DNA from: Daedaleopsis sinensis
Lineage: Eukaryota; Basidiomycota; Agaricomycetes; Polyporales; Polyporaceae
DNA: 64,000 nt
Assembly: GCA_033807695.1 (NCBI GenBank)
Contig: CM066305.1
Location: forward strand, 496,001 to 560,000
Reading direction: 5' to 3'
The first letter of the stretch is position 1; each line of letters begins with the position of its first letter. The notes beneath the pieces were generated by a model, which saw nothing but the letters and a program-made list of their open reading frames with translations, had not been told where the DNA came from and searched no databases. A program made the translations under genes and the position numbers. This document shows, in pieces, positions 1-10,257 of the stretch.

Positions 1-48
1 TAAAGATTGCATTGCGTACTGCTGTTCATCGCTCGTCGAGGCACTTTA

Positions 49-2074
49 TCAGCCCTCCATCTCCCCAGGAGGAGGCGCCCCTCCACCGCCACCGCCCTGC
101 TCCCTGTCCTTGCGCGTCGCCTTCACGACATCGTCGACACGGAGCAGGACACGGGCAGCCTCGATCGCCGTTTTCAATGTTTGCACCTGGCAAAGGGAAT
201 CGGGGTAAGCAGCTAGCTAGAGGACGAGACACGATGCCCGAACCTTGACACTTGCGGACTCGTAGAGCCCATATTCCTTCATCTCGACAATCTTGCCCGT
301 CTCGCCGTTGATGCCCCACGAGTGCTCGCCGTTGGCGTGCTTGGCCTATTGATATCCATTCAGTATGGAACGCCTGGTGGACAAACCCTGATGGGCACGC
401 ACCCTGAGCTCCGTCAGCACACGGATAGCGTTCCCGCCGCAGTTCTGGACGAGAGTCCTAGGGATGACCTCCATAGCGTCCGCGACAGCGCGGAACGGCC
501 AGCCCTCGACCCCGATCACGCTCCTCGCCTTCGCGTGCAGCCCGACGCTGATCGCCATTTCGGTCGCCCCGCCGCCCGGGGCGAGCGTCGGGTCAAAGAT
601 GACGTTCCGCGCGACGGACATCGCGTCCGCGAGGTTCCTGTCGATCTCGTTCAGGATGTCCTTGGACGGCCCGCGGAGGAGGATCGTGCACGCCTCGGGC
701 TCCTTGCACTGGGTGAGGAAGGTGAAGTACTCGTCGCCGATTTTCTCGATGTTGAACAGCCCGCACTTGGTGCCGACATCCGCCTCGCGGAGGTCGTCGA
801 TCCGGTTGACGATGGTCGCACCGACCGCGCGCGCGATACGGTTGTTGTCCGTTTTGCGCACGCGGCGGATCGCGGACACGTTCGCCTTGCAGAAGAAGTG
901 TTGGGCGTAGTCTTTCGTGAAGGCTGTTTAGAAAATGCAGAGGGGGTGAGAGCTGAGGGATGCACACCAGAGACACCCTTTTCTGTGATCACGAGGTCGG
1001 GCTTGAACTCGCAGATCTTCTCGACCATCATCCGCACCTGCTCCTCCTCGAGCTCTTGTATCCGTGCCCAATCCGCCTCCTTAGAGATCTCGATGTTCGT
1101 TTGCGACTCGCCCTTCTTGTACTCGAGGGGGCAGTCAAGCAGAACGATTCGTGGGTTGATGATCCTCCGACGCATCTTGGGGTGTGTGATGTCCTTGCTG
1201 AACATGATCCCGTCCAGCACCCTGCTCTGCTCGATCTCGCCCCCAGGAATCTTCTCAACACGCGCGTACCGCTTGATATCCACAGTTTTGAGCGAGCCCT
1301 CGTCGTGCGCGACAGTGCGGACGGCCTGAAGTGCGAGCTTGCACATGAGGTCGGACCAGCGCATGACAAACTTGGTGCCAATCGAGGTCTTGATGAGGGA
1401 GAGCATCTGCTCGTCATCATTCACGTCTATGGGGATGGATATCCGCTTGATGATCTCAAGGGCCTCCTTGAGGGCTTTGTTGTACGCAGAGATGATCACG
1501 ACAGGGTGAATGTCACGCTCGAGTTGAGATAATGATTGCGCGAGGATCTCTCCCGCTTGAGACGCGTATGAGGGGATGTTGAGGATCGAAAAGACATGGG
1601 GGGGCTCACCGAGAATGATCACACTTGTCGTACCGTCTCCGCACTCCTCGTCCTGCGTCCTGCTCAGCTCAATCATGTTCTTTGCTGCAGGGTGTGCGAC
1701 ATCGATTTCTCGAAGAATGGCGTTCCCGTCATTTGTGAGACTGCAAAATGTTCGTAAATAGGAATGAGTTACAGGGAAACTGGCAGCACCCACAGTATGC
1801 CGCCCATCGGATCCAAAATCATTTTGAGCATGGCTTTGGGGCCAAGACATGTCCTGATCACGTCGGCAACAGTCTATGTGATAACAGTCAAACCGGAAGT
1901 CAAGGAGCTGTATGTCATTGTACGCACCTTCGCGGCGGTGATATTTGAGATCTGAGCTTTTCGTCCTGACTGCCGTTCGGGCGCAGTGTCTATCGAGTAT
2001 TATGTTTATCTACATTTGCAACATTGCAGCATACACTCACTCATAACAAACACGGGAGTTTGTCCGCCCTGCAT
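49..2074 (-). CDS. CCT3: T-complex protein 1 subunit gamma (CCT3)
   Basis: Gamma subunit of the cytosolic chaperonin TRiC/CCT, which folds actin, tubulin and other proteins in an ATP-driven double ring. The spliced product (about 550 residues) runs from a start at 2074-2072 to a TGA at 51-49. Exon 1 is 2041-2074 and encodes MQGGQTPVFVM; exon 2 is 1928-1989 (ERQSGRKAQISNITAAK). Family marks seen are LGPKAMLKMILDPMGG, LLTNDGNAILREIDVAHP, the ATPase motif QDEECGDGTTSV, and the second ATP-site region FDPTLAPGGGATEMA. The last intron (187-243) has the less usual donor GTTCGG. The tail is glycine and proline rich (GGGGGGAPPPGEMEG), as in other CCT3 proteins. The gene appears intact and single copy here. 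The family is unmistakable; only exact intron borders are uncertain. Confidence 0.96.
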
Positions 2075-2093
2075 CTTTGCTTGCGTATTGTGT

Positions 2094-2148
2094 GAAGGAG
2101 GAGAAGGAGGAGGAAGGAGGGAGAAGGAGGAAGGAAGAGGAACGCGAA
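2094..2148 (-). promoter_or_regulatory. pyrimidine-rich tract upstream of CCT3
   Basis: About 55 bp on the plus strand consist almost only of G and A (repeated GGA/GAAGGA units), so the CCT3 sense strand carries a CT-rich tract ending about 20 nt before the ATG. CT-rich stretches just upstream of the start are common in fungal core promoters of strongly expressed genes. The role here is inferred from position only. Confidence 0.4.
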
Positions 2149-2721
2149 GGAATTGTCTCTGTGATATGGGCGTCTGCACTACTCCATACGGTCGAGTGCA
2201 TCGCAAGCGCCAGTCGTTCAGACCCACTGTATAGTGACCATTTCAATTCTAACACGCATAGCGGACTCTGTGAAGGACTCATATTTCATGAATATACAAC
2301 TGATGACTTTGAACTCTTTTCTGCTATGAGGAGATCGACTATGTGGATATGGGTAGTGACTTTGAGGCAAGTCTTTGGGCAACTCCTTGAGCCTAGCCTG
2401 ACTTGTAAGCGTGATCAGGATTCTAACGTCCTAGTATAGTACTATATAGTATCGTTGTGATGTCATTTTACACTGTAGATGAGATGGCGGTGCACAAGGG
2501 ACAACAAGGAATGCTTTCATCCCTGTTCTCTTCCTCTGCTAGCATCGTGCAGCATCGAGGCGCATCTCGAATCGAGAAGGGCGTGGACCACGTTAACGAT
2601 CCCCGCGATGACCGTGTTCGACGACCGGCCATTCGGTGTGCCCACGATGTCCGAATGGTTGGTTAGATCCCGTAGCTGTCATGAGCGTACGCGAGAACGC
2701 AGTGACCCTTCAACACTGCGA
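2149..2721. other. intergenic, CCT3 upstream region / F-box-like gene 3' side
   Basis: Both flanking genes are on the minus strand, so this holds the CCT3 promoter and the 3' flank of the F-box-like gene. Only short, featureless ORFs occur. I see no RNA gene or repeat. Confidence 0.5.
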
Positions 2722-4128
2722 TCAGGACTCCTCGTCTTCTTCGCGAAAGCACCTGGAGAATATCAGTAAATATCAGTTACAAAGCTAGGGCAGGACAGAC
2801 AACCGCATGTGCACTCACCAGTCACGGGAGAGCATCTCCAACCCGTCTCCTTTCCAACCCACGAACCCGCCCTCGACCCACTCGTCCAACACGATGTCCT
2901 CCATCTCATGCGCGACCTCCACGTTGATTGTAGGCCGTATGCACACGCTCGGTTTGCCGCTACTAGCCTCCAGCAGCTCCTTGAACACCAGCTGCACAGA
3001 CTTCACGACCAGCGTGCTGTCTCCGAGCGGCAGCCTCCCCGCCGGGCTCGCAGGCGCGACCATCCGGTACGGCTGCACGACGAGGTGCTGCAGGACCGGG
3101 AAGAGCCCCCTCGCGCCCGAGCGCGCCGTCTCCCGATCGCGGCTGCTGTCCGACGAGTCTCCGGTGCGGCCGGGGGGCGGGCCACGCACGACCTCCTTCA
3201 GCTCGTGTGCGAACGCACGGACGTGGTCCTTCCCGAACACGCGAAGGTGCGTCAGTCGGGGGACGCGTGCGGCCCACTGTGCGAGGCGCGTCGTCGTCCC
3301 GAGCAGGTGCAGATGCGTCAGGCGGGGGTACTGCGCTGCGCCCCTCGTGCTCCCCGACCGTCTCCCTGGCGGCGGATTGGGGTGATTCTGGCCTTGGGCT
3401 TGGTTCTGGATGATACCGTTTGGAGGCGGAACGGCGGGGATGGACTCAGCCTTTGGGAAGACGACGGCGCTGCCGACGACGGTGAGCTCGCGTAGGAGGG
3501 GAAAGCGGACATCTGCCGCCTCTCCGGGGAGACTGAGGGGAATCTTGGCTAGTAGATTAGAAGCACTGTCAGGAGATTGCACGAGAATTAGCGTCTCGAT
3601 CTCCGGAGCGACGGCAGTCAGGAGCGCAGAGACGCCTCGGAGGAACTCCACCCTCTCCCGGAGCGAGGTCGGAGGGAGTGGTGGCCGTGGTAGAAAAGAG
3701 CGCGACCTGTGCCCGTTATCGTCATCCGTAGGATCGTCGTCACCGGGGGACGAGATGAAGAGATGTCTGAGTCGGCGTGCTGCATTAAGTGTCCGCTGGG
3801 ACTCGTCCGAACTGGAAGCGCTGTCGCGAGCTGCGAGATACGCTGCGAGGAACCGTGATATCTGCGACGCGGTGCCAGAGCGAAGCGCTATCGAGGAGAA
3901 GCGGGAGCCGTTGGCTGCCTCGTTGAAGCGTTTGTTGACGAGCGAGAGCGAACAGCCGGTGTATCCACCATCGGTGCATGCGAATGCTGATATTTCTTCC
4001 AACAATTCGAAGGGGATGGAACTGATGCCGACGCTGGTCGTTCCTATGTCTTCAGCAGCGGATTCTGATTCAGAGTCAGAGAGCGGAGGAGAATCGGGCA
4101 CAGGGGATGCCTGCCGGACCAGGGCCAT
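2722..4128 (-). CDS. F-box-like protein, paralogue A
   Basis: A protein of about 440 residues on two exons (2819-4128 and 2722-2752, intron 2753-2818 with donor GTGAGT and acceptor CCAG); the second exon adds the acidic tail CFREEDEES. The first ATG of the frame is at 4128 (MALVRQASPVPDSPP). After an acidic Ser/Asp/Glu stretch comes an F-box-like segment, IPFELLEEISAFACTDGG then CSLSLVNKRFNEAA, typical of expanded agaricomycete families. Later segments resemble leucine-rich turns, such as YPRLTHLHLLGT and VPRLTHLRVFG. F-box proteins usually present substrates to SCF ubiquitin ligases, but Skp1 binding is not shown by sequence alone. A related gene lies at 8818-9969 with the same CTDGG-TGCSLSLV core. 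Substrate and process are unknown. Confidence 0.75.
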
Positions 4129-4732
4129 CGACGACACTGTGAGCGGAAAGGGTCAGACGATGAAATCGGAGACTGCAGTGTTTCCGTGTGAGTGGTGGAA
4201 GAAGGAAAGGAGGGCCGAAGACAAATACGATCACTTGATATGAGGAGAGAACGCGCTGTACTGGCACAGTCGACTCGGAGCCTTCAAAAGCGCTTCAAAG
4301 CTTCAACTCAATCTACATGTGGTGGCTAAGAACCTCGAACTCGTTGCACAAATTGGGGGGCGAGTTTACCACGCGTTCCGGTCCCAACGGAGCGCGCGTG
4401 CGACTGCGCCCTACATGTGTAGACGAATCGAGGTCGATCAGTCTTGCCAGTCTCCTAGTCTCGTACCAGAACCCTCCGGCGCAGCGCCCCGTGAGAGGGG
4501 TTTGCGACGAACCTAGCCAGTCTCCCTATCTCCCATGAATCTGCATCCCAAAAAGTCGCTGAAAGACCTTAGAGATGACAGGACGATAGCTCTGAGCGCA
4601 CAGAAAAGGCGTGTTTCGTAAAATCATCCGGTCATACAGCCATCACGAATCCAAGGGAGCACAAGAGAACAGTATAACGCGTGGCCGAGGCAGCAGGCGA
4701 TACGTACGCCTGTAGAGCGGCCGCGCCCCCAC
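4129..4732. other. intergenic, upstream of F-box-like A / downstream of Atg22-like
   Basis: About 600 bp between two minus-strand genes. It holds the F-box-like promoter and the Atg22-like 3' region. A short motif gccagtctcc occurs twice (near 4444 and 4515). No convincing coding sequence or RNA gene is seen. Confidence 0.45.
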
Positions 4733-7160
4733 TCACGTCTTCGTAACCGAATCCGCAGAGTCTTCCTCCCCCACGAAGACGCCAGTCTCTGCGTACGACC
4801 TGTGCTTCTCCGCCCACGCGACCGCATCCCTCCTGCCCGTCGTGACATCCACGCCTGTGTCAGCCAACATCCTTATCAGCCACGATCCAACGCGGGTGAG
4901 TGCACGAGAGCCACCTACCGAACCAGATGACGGCGCTCGCGGAGACGCAGAGCGCGAAGAGGAACGGGAACCCCTTCCAGTTGTCGCCGCTCTTGTCGAT
5001 GATCGCCTGGATAACGTTCGGGCCGATCATGGACGACGCACGGTTCGAAAGGCCGAAGAGGCCGAAGAACATGTTGTCGAACCCGGGCGGGGTCAGCTCG
5101 GCCATCATCGTCTGCGAAAAGGCGTAGTACGGCGCCTGGAAGAGCCCGAAGACGACGTTGTACGCCCAGAACTCCCAGACATTGTGGAAGCTGAGCAAGA
5201 TGCGTGTTACAGGGCCTTAGTCAGTCGGAAGTGAAATGAAGAAAGAGCGATACGCACCCGAACTTGGTCGTCCAGATGCCGATCATTCCCCAGAGAGGGA
5301 TGAAGATGGTCACGACGTTGGTCACGACGAACTGGCAAATGAGTGTTAGCGCGCGGGGAGGACAACTGTACCCGTCGAACGCACCATCTTCTTAGTACTG
5401 ATCTTCCAGTACTTCTGGATGTACCAGAAGCCCAAGGTGCTCGCTGTGGAGGTGACAGCCTGGGCGAGTCCGAGGTACGTGTTCTGGAGGAAGGAAAACT
5501 GGAACTTGTCGTTCTGACAGATAGACACCAGGGTGCCCGTCGTGTTCAGCCCCTATATAGACGGAACATTCAGCTTGGAGTTGGTATGTTGAGAGCGGTG
5601 CCTTGGGGTAACGGCGACTCACATCGGCAAGAAGGAAGAACGCTAACAAATAAACGAAGGTGTAAGGGAGTTTCTTGCACTGCTTAAACGCGACCCAGAT
5701 TTGCTTCCAGCCTACTGTGAGGTAGCGCTCGCCCTTTGGAAGGGGAGGGCCGGGACGCGGTTGTTGGAAGATGACTGCGGTTGTCTGCCTCAGTCACGCA
5801 AAGATATATACAGCACGCATATGCACTCACACCACCAGATACCAGTAAGCACCCAGTATCCGTTTGTTCTAGAACGGCGTCAACACCATCGCTGCACATT
5901 TGTGTGGGCAATTACTCACAGCACAATCACGTAGTTGTTGACTTTCGGATTGTCCATGAGCGGCAACAAGAGAGACAAGTTCAGAGCTAGGGTGAATATG
6001 TAACCAATGTTGCTGTGCGTCTGGATAATGCCGTCAGTGAACCTGCCAGCTGGACAGAAAGCCACTTACGGTGCTGATATTGCTTATCCTGTTCTTCTCG
6101 AGACTCTCCTCCACTACGTACTCCTCGGCCGGGATCTCACCCCGTTCGTACTTCTCACGCAAGTCGCGCGCGTGCTTAGTGTTGCGCGCAAGACGCGGGA
6201 ACACTGCCGCGTAGAAAACGAGCGTCGCACCGTACGAGACGAAGCCTATCATGTAAAGCGCCATTGCGACGCCCCACCTGTCGGGGGCTAGATACGGATA
6301 ACGTCTGAGCGCGATAAGATAGTGAAGGGGCAAGCAAGGGGAACGCACACGTTAGTGACATGCTCGCGAATTGGGCTCCCCAGCATATCACGGTGATGAT
6401 CAGTAAGAGCCACCGTCCGAACGTCCCGTAGTCCGCGGCAGAGCCGATTGTCGTGAATATGAGAGTCATGACCTGCACATGCAAGTCAGTTGTATGACCT
6501 CGAGAGGCAGAGAACGCGTATGAGGAGTAGGACACTGTTGACATACCGCAAAACTGACACCATTGGCTATGAGAACGACAGAACTGACAGCCTTGTGGCC
6601 ACCAGCCCAAGGCAGGACGCACTGTCCGGAGGCACCTTCGTCCGAGCAGCCTGAGCCAGGACCTCTCACAGGATCATACCCTGCGGCGGTTGCGAGAGAT
6701 TGGAAGAGAGTCATGGAGTAGCCTGTCCGATCGTTGAGAACGAATGTGTCATGTAGCCAACAGATGCTCACCATTTGGACCCACTCCCTGTGGGCAGAGG
6801 TAATGGCGTGAGCTCACGAACAAGGAGTAACACGACCTCGCACGTACGTTGTCACCATTGTAGTACACTGTCCGAACGCTTCGTCAACTCACGCAATCAA
6901 AATCCCAACTAGCTTGTACGACACACAGTAGTAACTCCATAGTTCCTGAATACCACACACTTGAACACGTACTCGCGGAGCAACCAAGACCACAGACGTA
7001 CCTTGCGGGTAACAATCGGTTCGTCTTTCCTCACCGGGGCGATCGCGACGGCCTCTCCTGGGTCTCCATGGTCCTTTCCCGACCCATCTCGCGTCGGAGC
7101 CCTTACAAGCGGCTCGGGGGCGACTTCCGGGATGTTCTCGGGCATCGGTTGGCGCGACAT
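4733..7160 (-). CDS. Atg22-like vacuolar amino-acid effluxer (MFS fold)
   Basis: Membrane transporter of the Atg22 family, known to export amino acids from the vacuole after autophagic breakdown. It is split by about ten short introns. The start at 7160 gives a hydrophilic N terminus (MSRQPMPENIPEVAPE), then ELWSYYLYYNGDNGVGPNG, the family's first-helix block, rebuilt across introns. It is followed by the loop GYDPVRGPGSGCSDEG and helices including VVLIANGVSFAVMTLIFTTI, MALYMIGFVSYGATLVFYAA and VFGLFQAPYYAFSQTMMAEL. The conserved FGLFGLSNRASSMIGPNVI is present. The last exon ends in VGEEDSADSVTKT with TGA at 4735-4733. Roughly 12 membrane spans and about 600 residues fit the family. A yeast-like role is inferred; basidiomycetes carry several Atg22-like paralogues, so orthology to ATG22 itself is not assured. 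Confidence 0.85.
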
Positions 7161-8630
7161 CGTGCGTCTTCGATCTTGCTTGCGACCACGCTGCGTCTCC
7201 AGAAGACTCGACGACGTGGAGGGAAAGATGAAGCAACGCTACCCAACGAGTCCGACTCCGAATGATACGACCGCGTATGTTATCCGAGACGCTAAGTCGC
7301 CCTGGCCCAGATGATCCATTCGTTTGTACGCGTGCGAGAAAGTTGATTATGCTGTCGTATTGGCTCGTATTGGATGTTTGAATGTGACTAGTAGCCAGCT
7401 AGGAGCTAAAGATAGCGTTGGATGGGACGCTGGATAATCAGGTGGATGATGGGAAGCTGAAGCCTCGAGGGGCGTCAGATACCAGTGGGAGATACTTGTG
7501 CCGCGTCCACGCGGTATACAATTCTATCAACCATCGCATGCGCCACGATGCATCACCCATCAAGTAGTAAACCAGACCGAGAAGAGGACAAGAACATGCG
7601 ACGAAGAGTACATCACTGTGCAGTGAGCATGGTAGAAGGACGAAAGCTCGTAAGAGGCGCCGTGCGCGGACGGTGTTTGGCATGATGCTAGGTTCATGTT
7701 ATTGTTAACCTCAAACTCGTGCTCTTAACTCTCATGATCTATCATCGTCCCAAGCTTGGTGATGCGCCGATGAACTACTTCTACTCGTCCATCCCCGTAA
7801 CAGGTCTTGTCCCATGCACGGCACTAGCAGGCCAAGGGCCCGATATAGTAGCCGGGATCTGCTCAACGACATCTTCGGCGATGGAAGGCTACCACACGTA
7901 AAGTGTGTTCCACTCTCCGTGTTGTTTCTTCGAATACTCATTGCTGCTCGTCAGGGCGCAGAAGTGATCCACTTCGAGTCGATAGGGAGCGTTCCCATGG
8001 CTAGCTGCTGACTGCACAGCGCCTCAGAGATCCTCCAACAAGTTATCAGCAGCACGACGACTGGTTTTGCACAATTCCCATGGTGAAGGTACTGCAAACT
8101 TAGGATCTGCGATCATAAAGTCTCCTTAGCTCAAACCTCTGCCGGAGGGTCGAGGGCCGTCACCAGTTGAGTAGCTTCCATTGTTCGAAGCTGGTTATGC
8201 TTTCGCTCGAGGCTCATTACGTTTGATCGTCGACTTTAAGCTATCTTCCCGCTCACTGCCGCATCTCGGACAATGTACGGGGACCTTGCAAGAAGCTCAA
8301 CAAGGTGATGAACTCATAGAATTACTGTTGCGTCGGCCCAATCAGCTGACAGACCAGTATCATCGACATACTTAACCTATGCTTGCCGACCTCCGTGCGA
8401 CGTAAACTACCAGCTCCTGCACTTTCTGAACATATACAGTGTTTCCTATCTTGGGCCTCGTCTACCTCCCTATTTCTAGCACGAAGCTTCCGACTATGCG
8501 CGGTTGTGACGTACACACATATCGACAACACCCCTCGGTGCCTGCTAGCTCGCTTGGTGCACAAGGTTTCCGGAACGGCTGCATATCATCACTCCGAAGA
8601 ATGCTCTGACGCTACATCATGAACGTGGTC
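7161..8630. other. intergenic between divergent Atg22-like and F-box-like B genes
   Basis: About 1.5 kb of divergent upstream sequence. All ORFs are short and have no recognisable family. The minus-strand ORF at 7438-7683 has hydrophobic stretches but no support as a gene. No tRNA, transposon ends or long repeats are visible. Confidence 0.4.
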
Positions 8631-8637
8631 TATAAAG
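8631..8637 (+). promoter_or_regulatory. TATA box candidate for F-box-like gene B
   Basis: TATAAAG lies 187 bp upstream of the ATG at 8818. A typical start 30-40 bp downstream would give a 5' leader containing the probable leader intron 8755-8808 (donor GTAAGT, branch-like GCTAAC, acceptor CCACAG). Supported by motif and position only. Confidence 0.45.
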
Positions 8638-8817
8638 CGCCCTCGTGTCAAGCACCTGGCTATCCCTTGTCAACGAGCTCCCAACATCTCACCGTGCTCT
8701 CCTTGCTGCGACCCACCACTCTGAGCAAGGCAGTCGATTAACCCAATCACTGCAGTAAGTCAATCTATCTCGAAGTGCGACAGGTTGCTAACCCATCACG
8801 GTCCACAGACGCATATC

Positions 8818-9969
8818 ATGGACAAACTCGCATTCGAGCTGCTCGAGCAAATTTTCACGCTCGCGTGCACCGACGGCGGCCACACGGGCTGCTCACTCTC
8901 GCTCGTCTCCAAGCCCATTCGCGACGCGTCTCGCACCTCGCGTTTCTACTCCATATCACTCGTCTCAGGCTCGGCTCGCCAGCTTTCCCAGTTCTCCCGA
9001 TGCTTCTCTGCAGCTCGCGCGGCTGCCATCGGGCTCACCCCTCGCATCCGGCACCTTTGCATATCATCCGCCCAGCGCGAGGTGGAAGTGAAGGCACGCC
9101 CAAAGGAGCACGAGGACGCGGAGCAGCAGGCTTTCAATGAAGACGTCTCGTCCCTCTTCCGCATCGTCGCCCCCCACCTCTACACCATCACCCTCATTCA
9201 CGGGCACAGGCCGTGGCCGCAGGAGCTCCGCCTGCCCAGGATCACCACGCTGAGCTTTCCTCTCCTCGAGGAGCTCATGATCGTAGGGAGCGGCATGCGG
9301 TATGCGCCCACGGACGGGATCCTGGACGGCGGGTGCCCCGACTCGTCGCCGCAGCTCCCACGACTCGTCCGGCTACACCTCACGTTCACATCCTCTGGCC
9401 TACGCACCGGCATGGACTTCCAGCGCTGGGCCGCGCGCGCGCCGCACGTCACGCACCTGCGCATCTCGAACCTCGACTACTACTCGAGCACCGTCCTCGC
9501 GAACCTCAGGGCGTTCATCGGTGAGTGCCTGAGTGCCGTAAGGTCGCGTTCTAGTGCAGCGCTCACGCCGTCGTGGGATTGTGTGGGTGCGCCCGTCGCC
9601 GTTCTCGCTCTCGCGTGCCCGCCGCGTTGATGGTCGGCGTCGTGTGCAGAGTCAGACGACCAAGAGGCGTGCCCGTTTGCGGACCTGCAGCAGATCCTCA
9701 TGCAGCCGTGTGGGCCTCCTGCCCGGCTCGATTGCCTCAACTCGTACATCGTGCACGTCAACTACATGGGGATTCTCGACCGGATGTGCCAAAACGCGAA
9801 AAGACCGTTCATACTCGTGGAGCCGGAGAAGCGGACCAAGGACACCGAGAACAGGTTCCGAACGGCAGCTAAGCGCGAGTTTTTGGACCGGCTCAATGGA
9901 GGGTCTGGGTGTTGGGACGTCGCAAGGTTAACTTCACGAAAGCTCGAGCTCACTGAGGTTCAAGCTTGA
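8818..9969 (+). CDS. F-box-like protein, paralogue B
   Basis: Two coding exons (8818-9520 and 9650-9969) joined over intron 9521-9649, with donor GTGAGT and acceptor TGCAG restoring FIG-to-IESDDQEACPF. The product is about 340 residues. It begins MDKLAFELLEQIFTLACTDGG then TGCSLSLVSKPIRDASRTSR, clearly related to the N-terminal core of the F-box-like protein at 2722-4128. Later parts resemble leucine-rich turns (LPRLVRLHLTF, APHVTHLRISNL), also shared with paralogue A. A 5' leader intron 8755-8808 probably precedes the start. It lacks the acidic Ser-rich head of paralogue A. A role as a substrate adaptor is inferred from the family only. The pair flanks the Atg22-like gene in opposite orientation. 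Confidence 0.75.
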
Positions 9970-10257
9970 AGCTTAGCTTGGAACTGCGGTGTCGGACATC
10001 TGTGAAGAGCCATCACAATGTTCTACTGGTTGTGGAATTATATCATTTGGCTCGAACACAGGCCGCGCCCAACGCAATTCACCGGCTTACCGGGCGCGAC
10101 TGAACCTAAGCAGCGACCCTAAGCGTGTCGTCGTAGGCGCGCGTGTCTACCGAATATAGTAGTTAGGCGCTCTTGACTTTTTGTCCAGGCGCCCATTGTG
10201 CAATTTCGTCAAGGGCGCAATTAACGGACTTATGCTCTGCTCCTCACTTTCTACACC

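Noticed and set aside
322..1329. Long plus-strand ORFs opposite CCT3
   Set aside because: They are shadows of the minus-strand CCT3 exons; composition is Arg/Asp-rich and no family is visible.
6889..6960. A very short (about 25 nt) intron in the Atg22-like gene
   Set aside because: An alternative donor 32 nt upstream gives a normal 57-nt intron and the expected family sequence SYYLYYNGDN.
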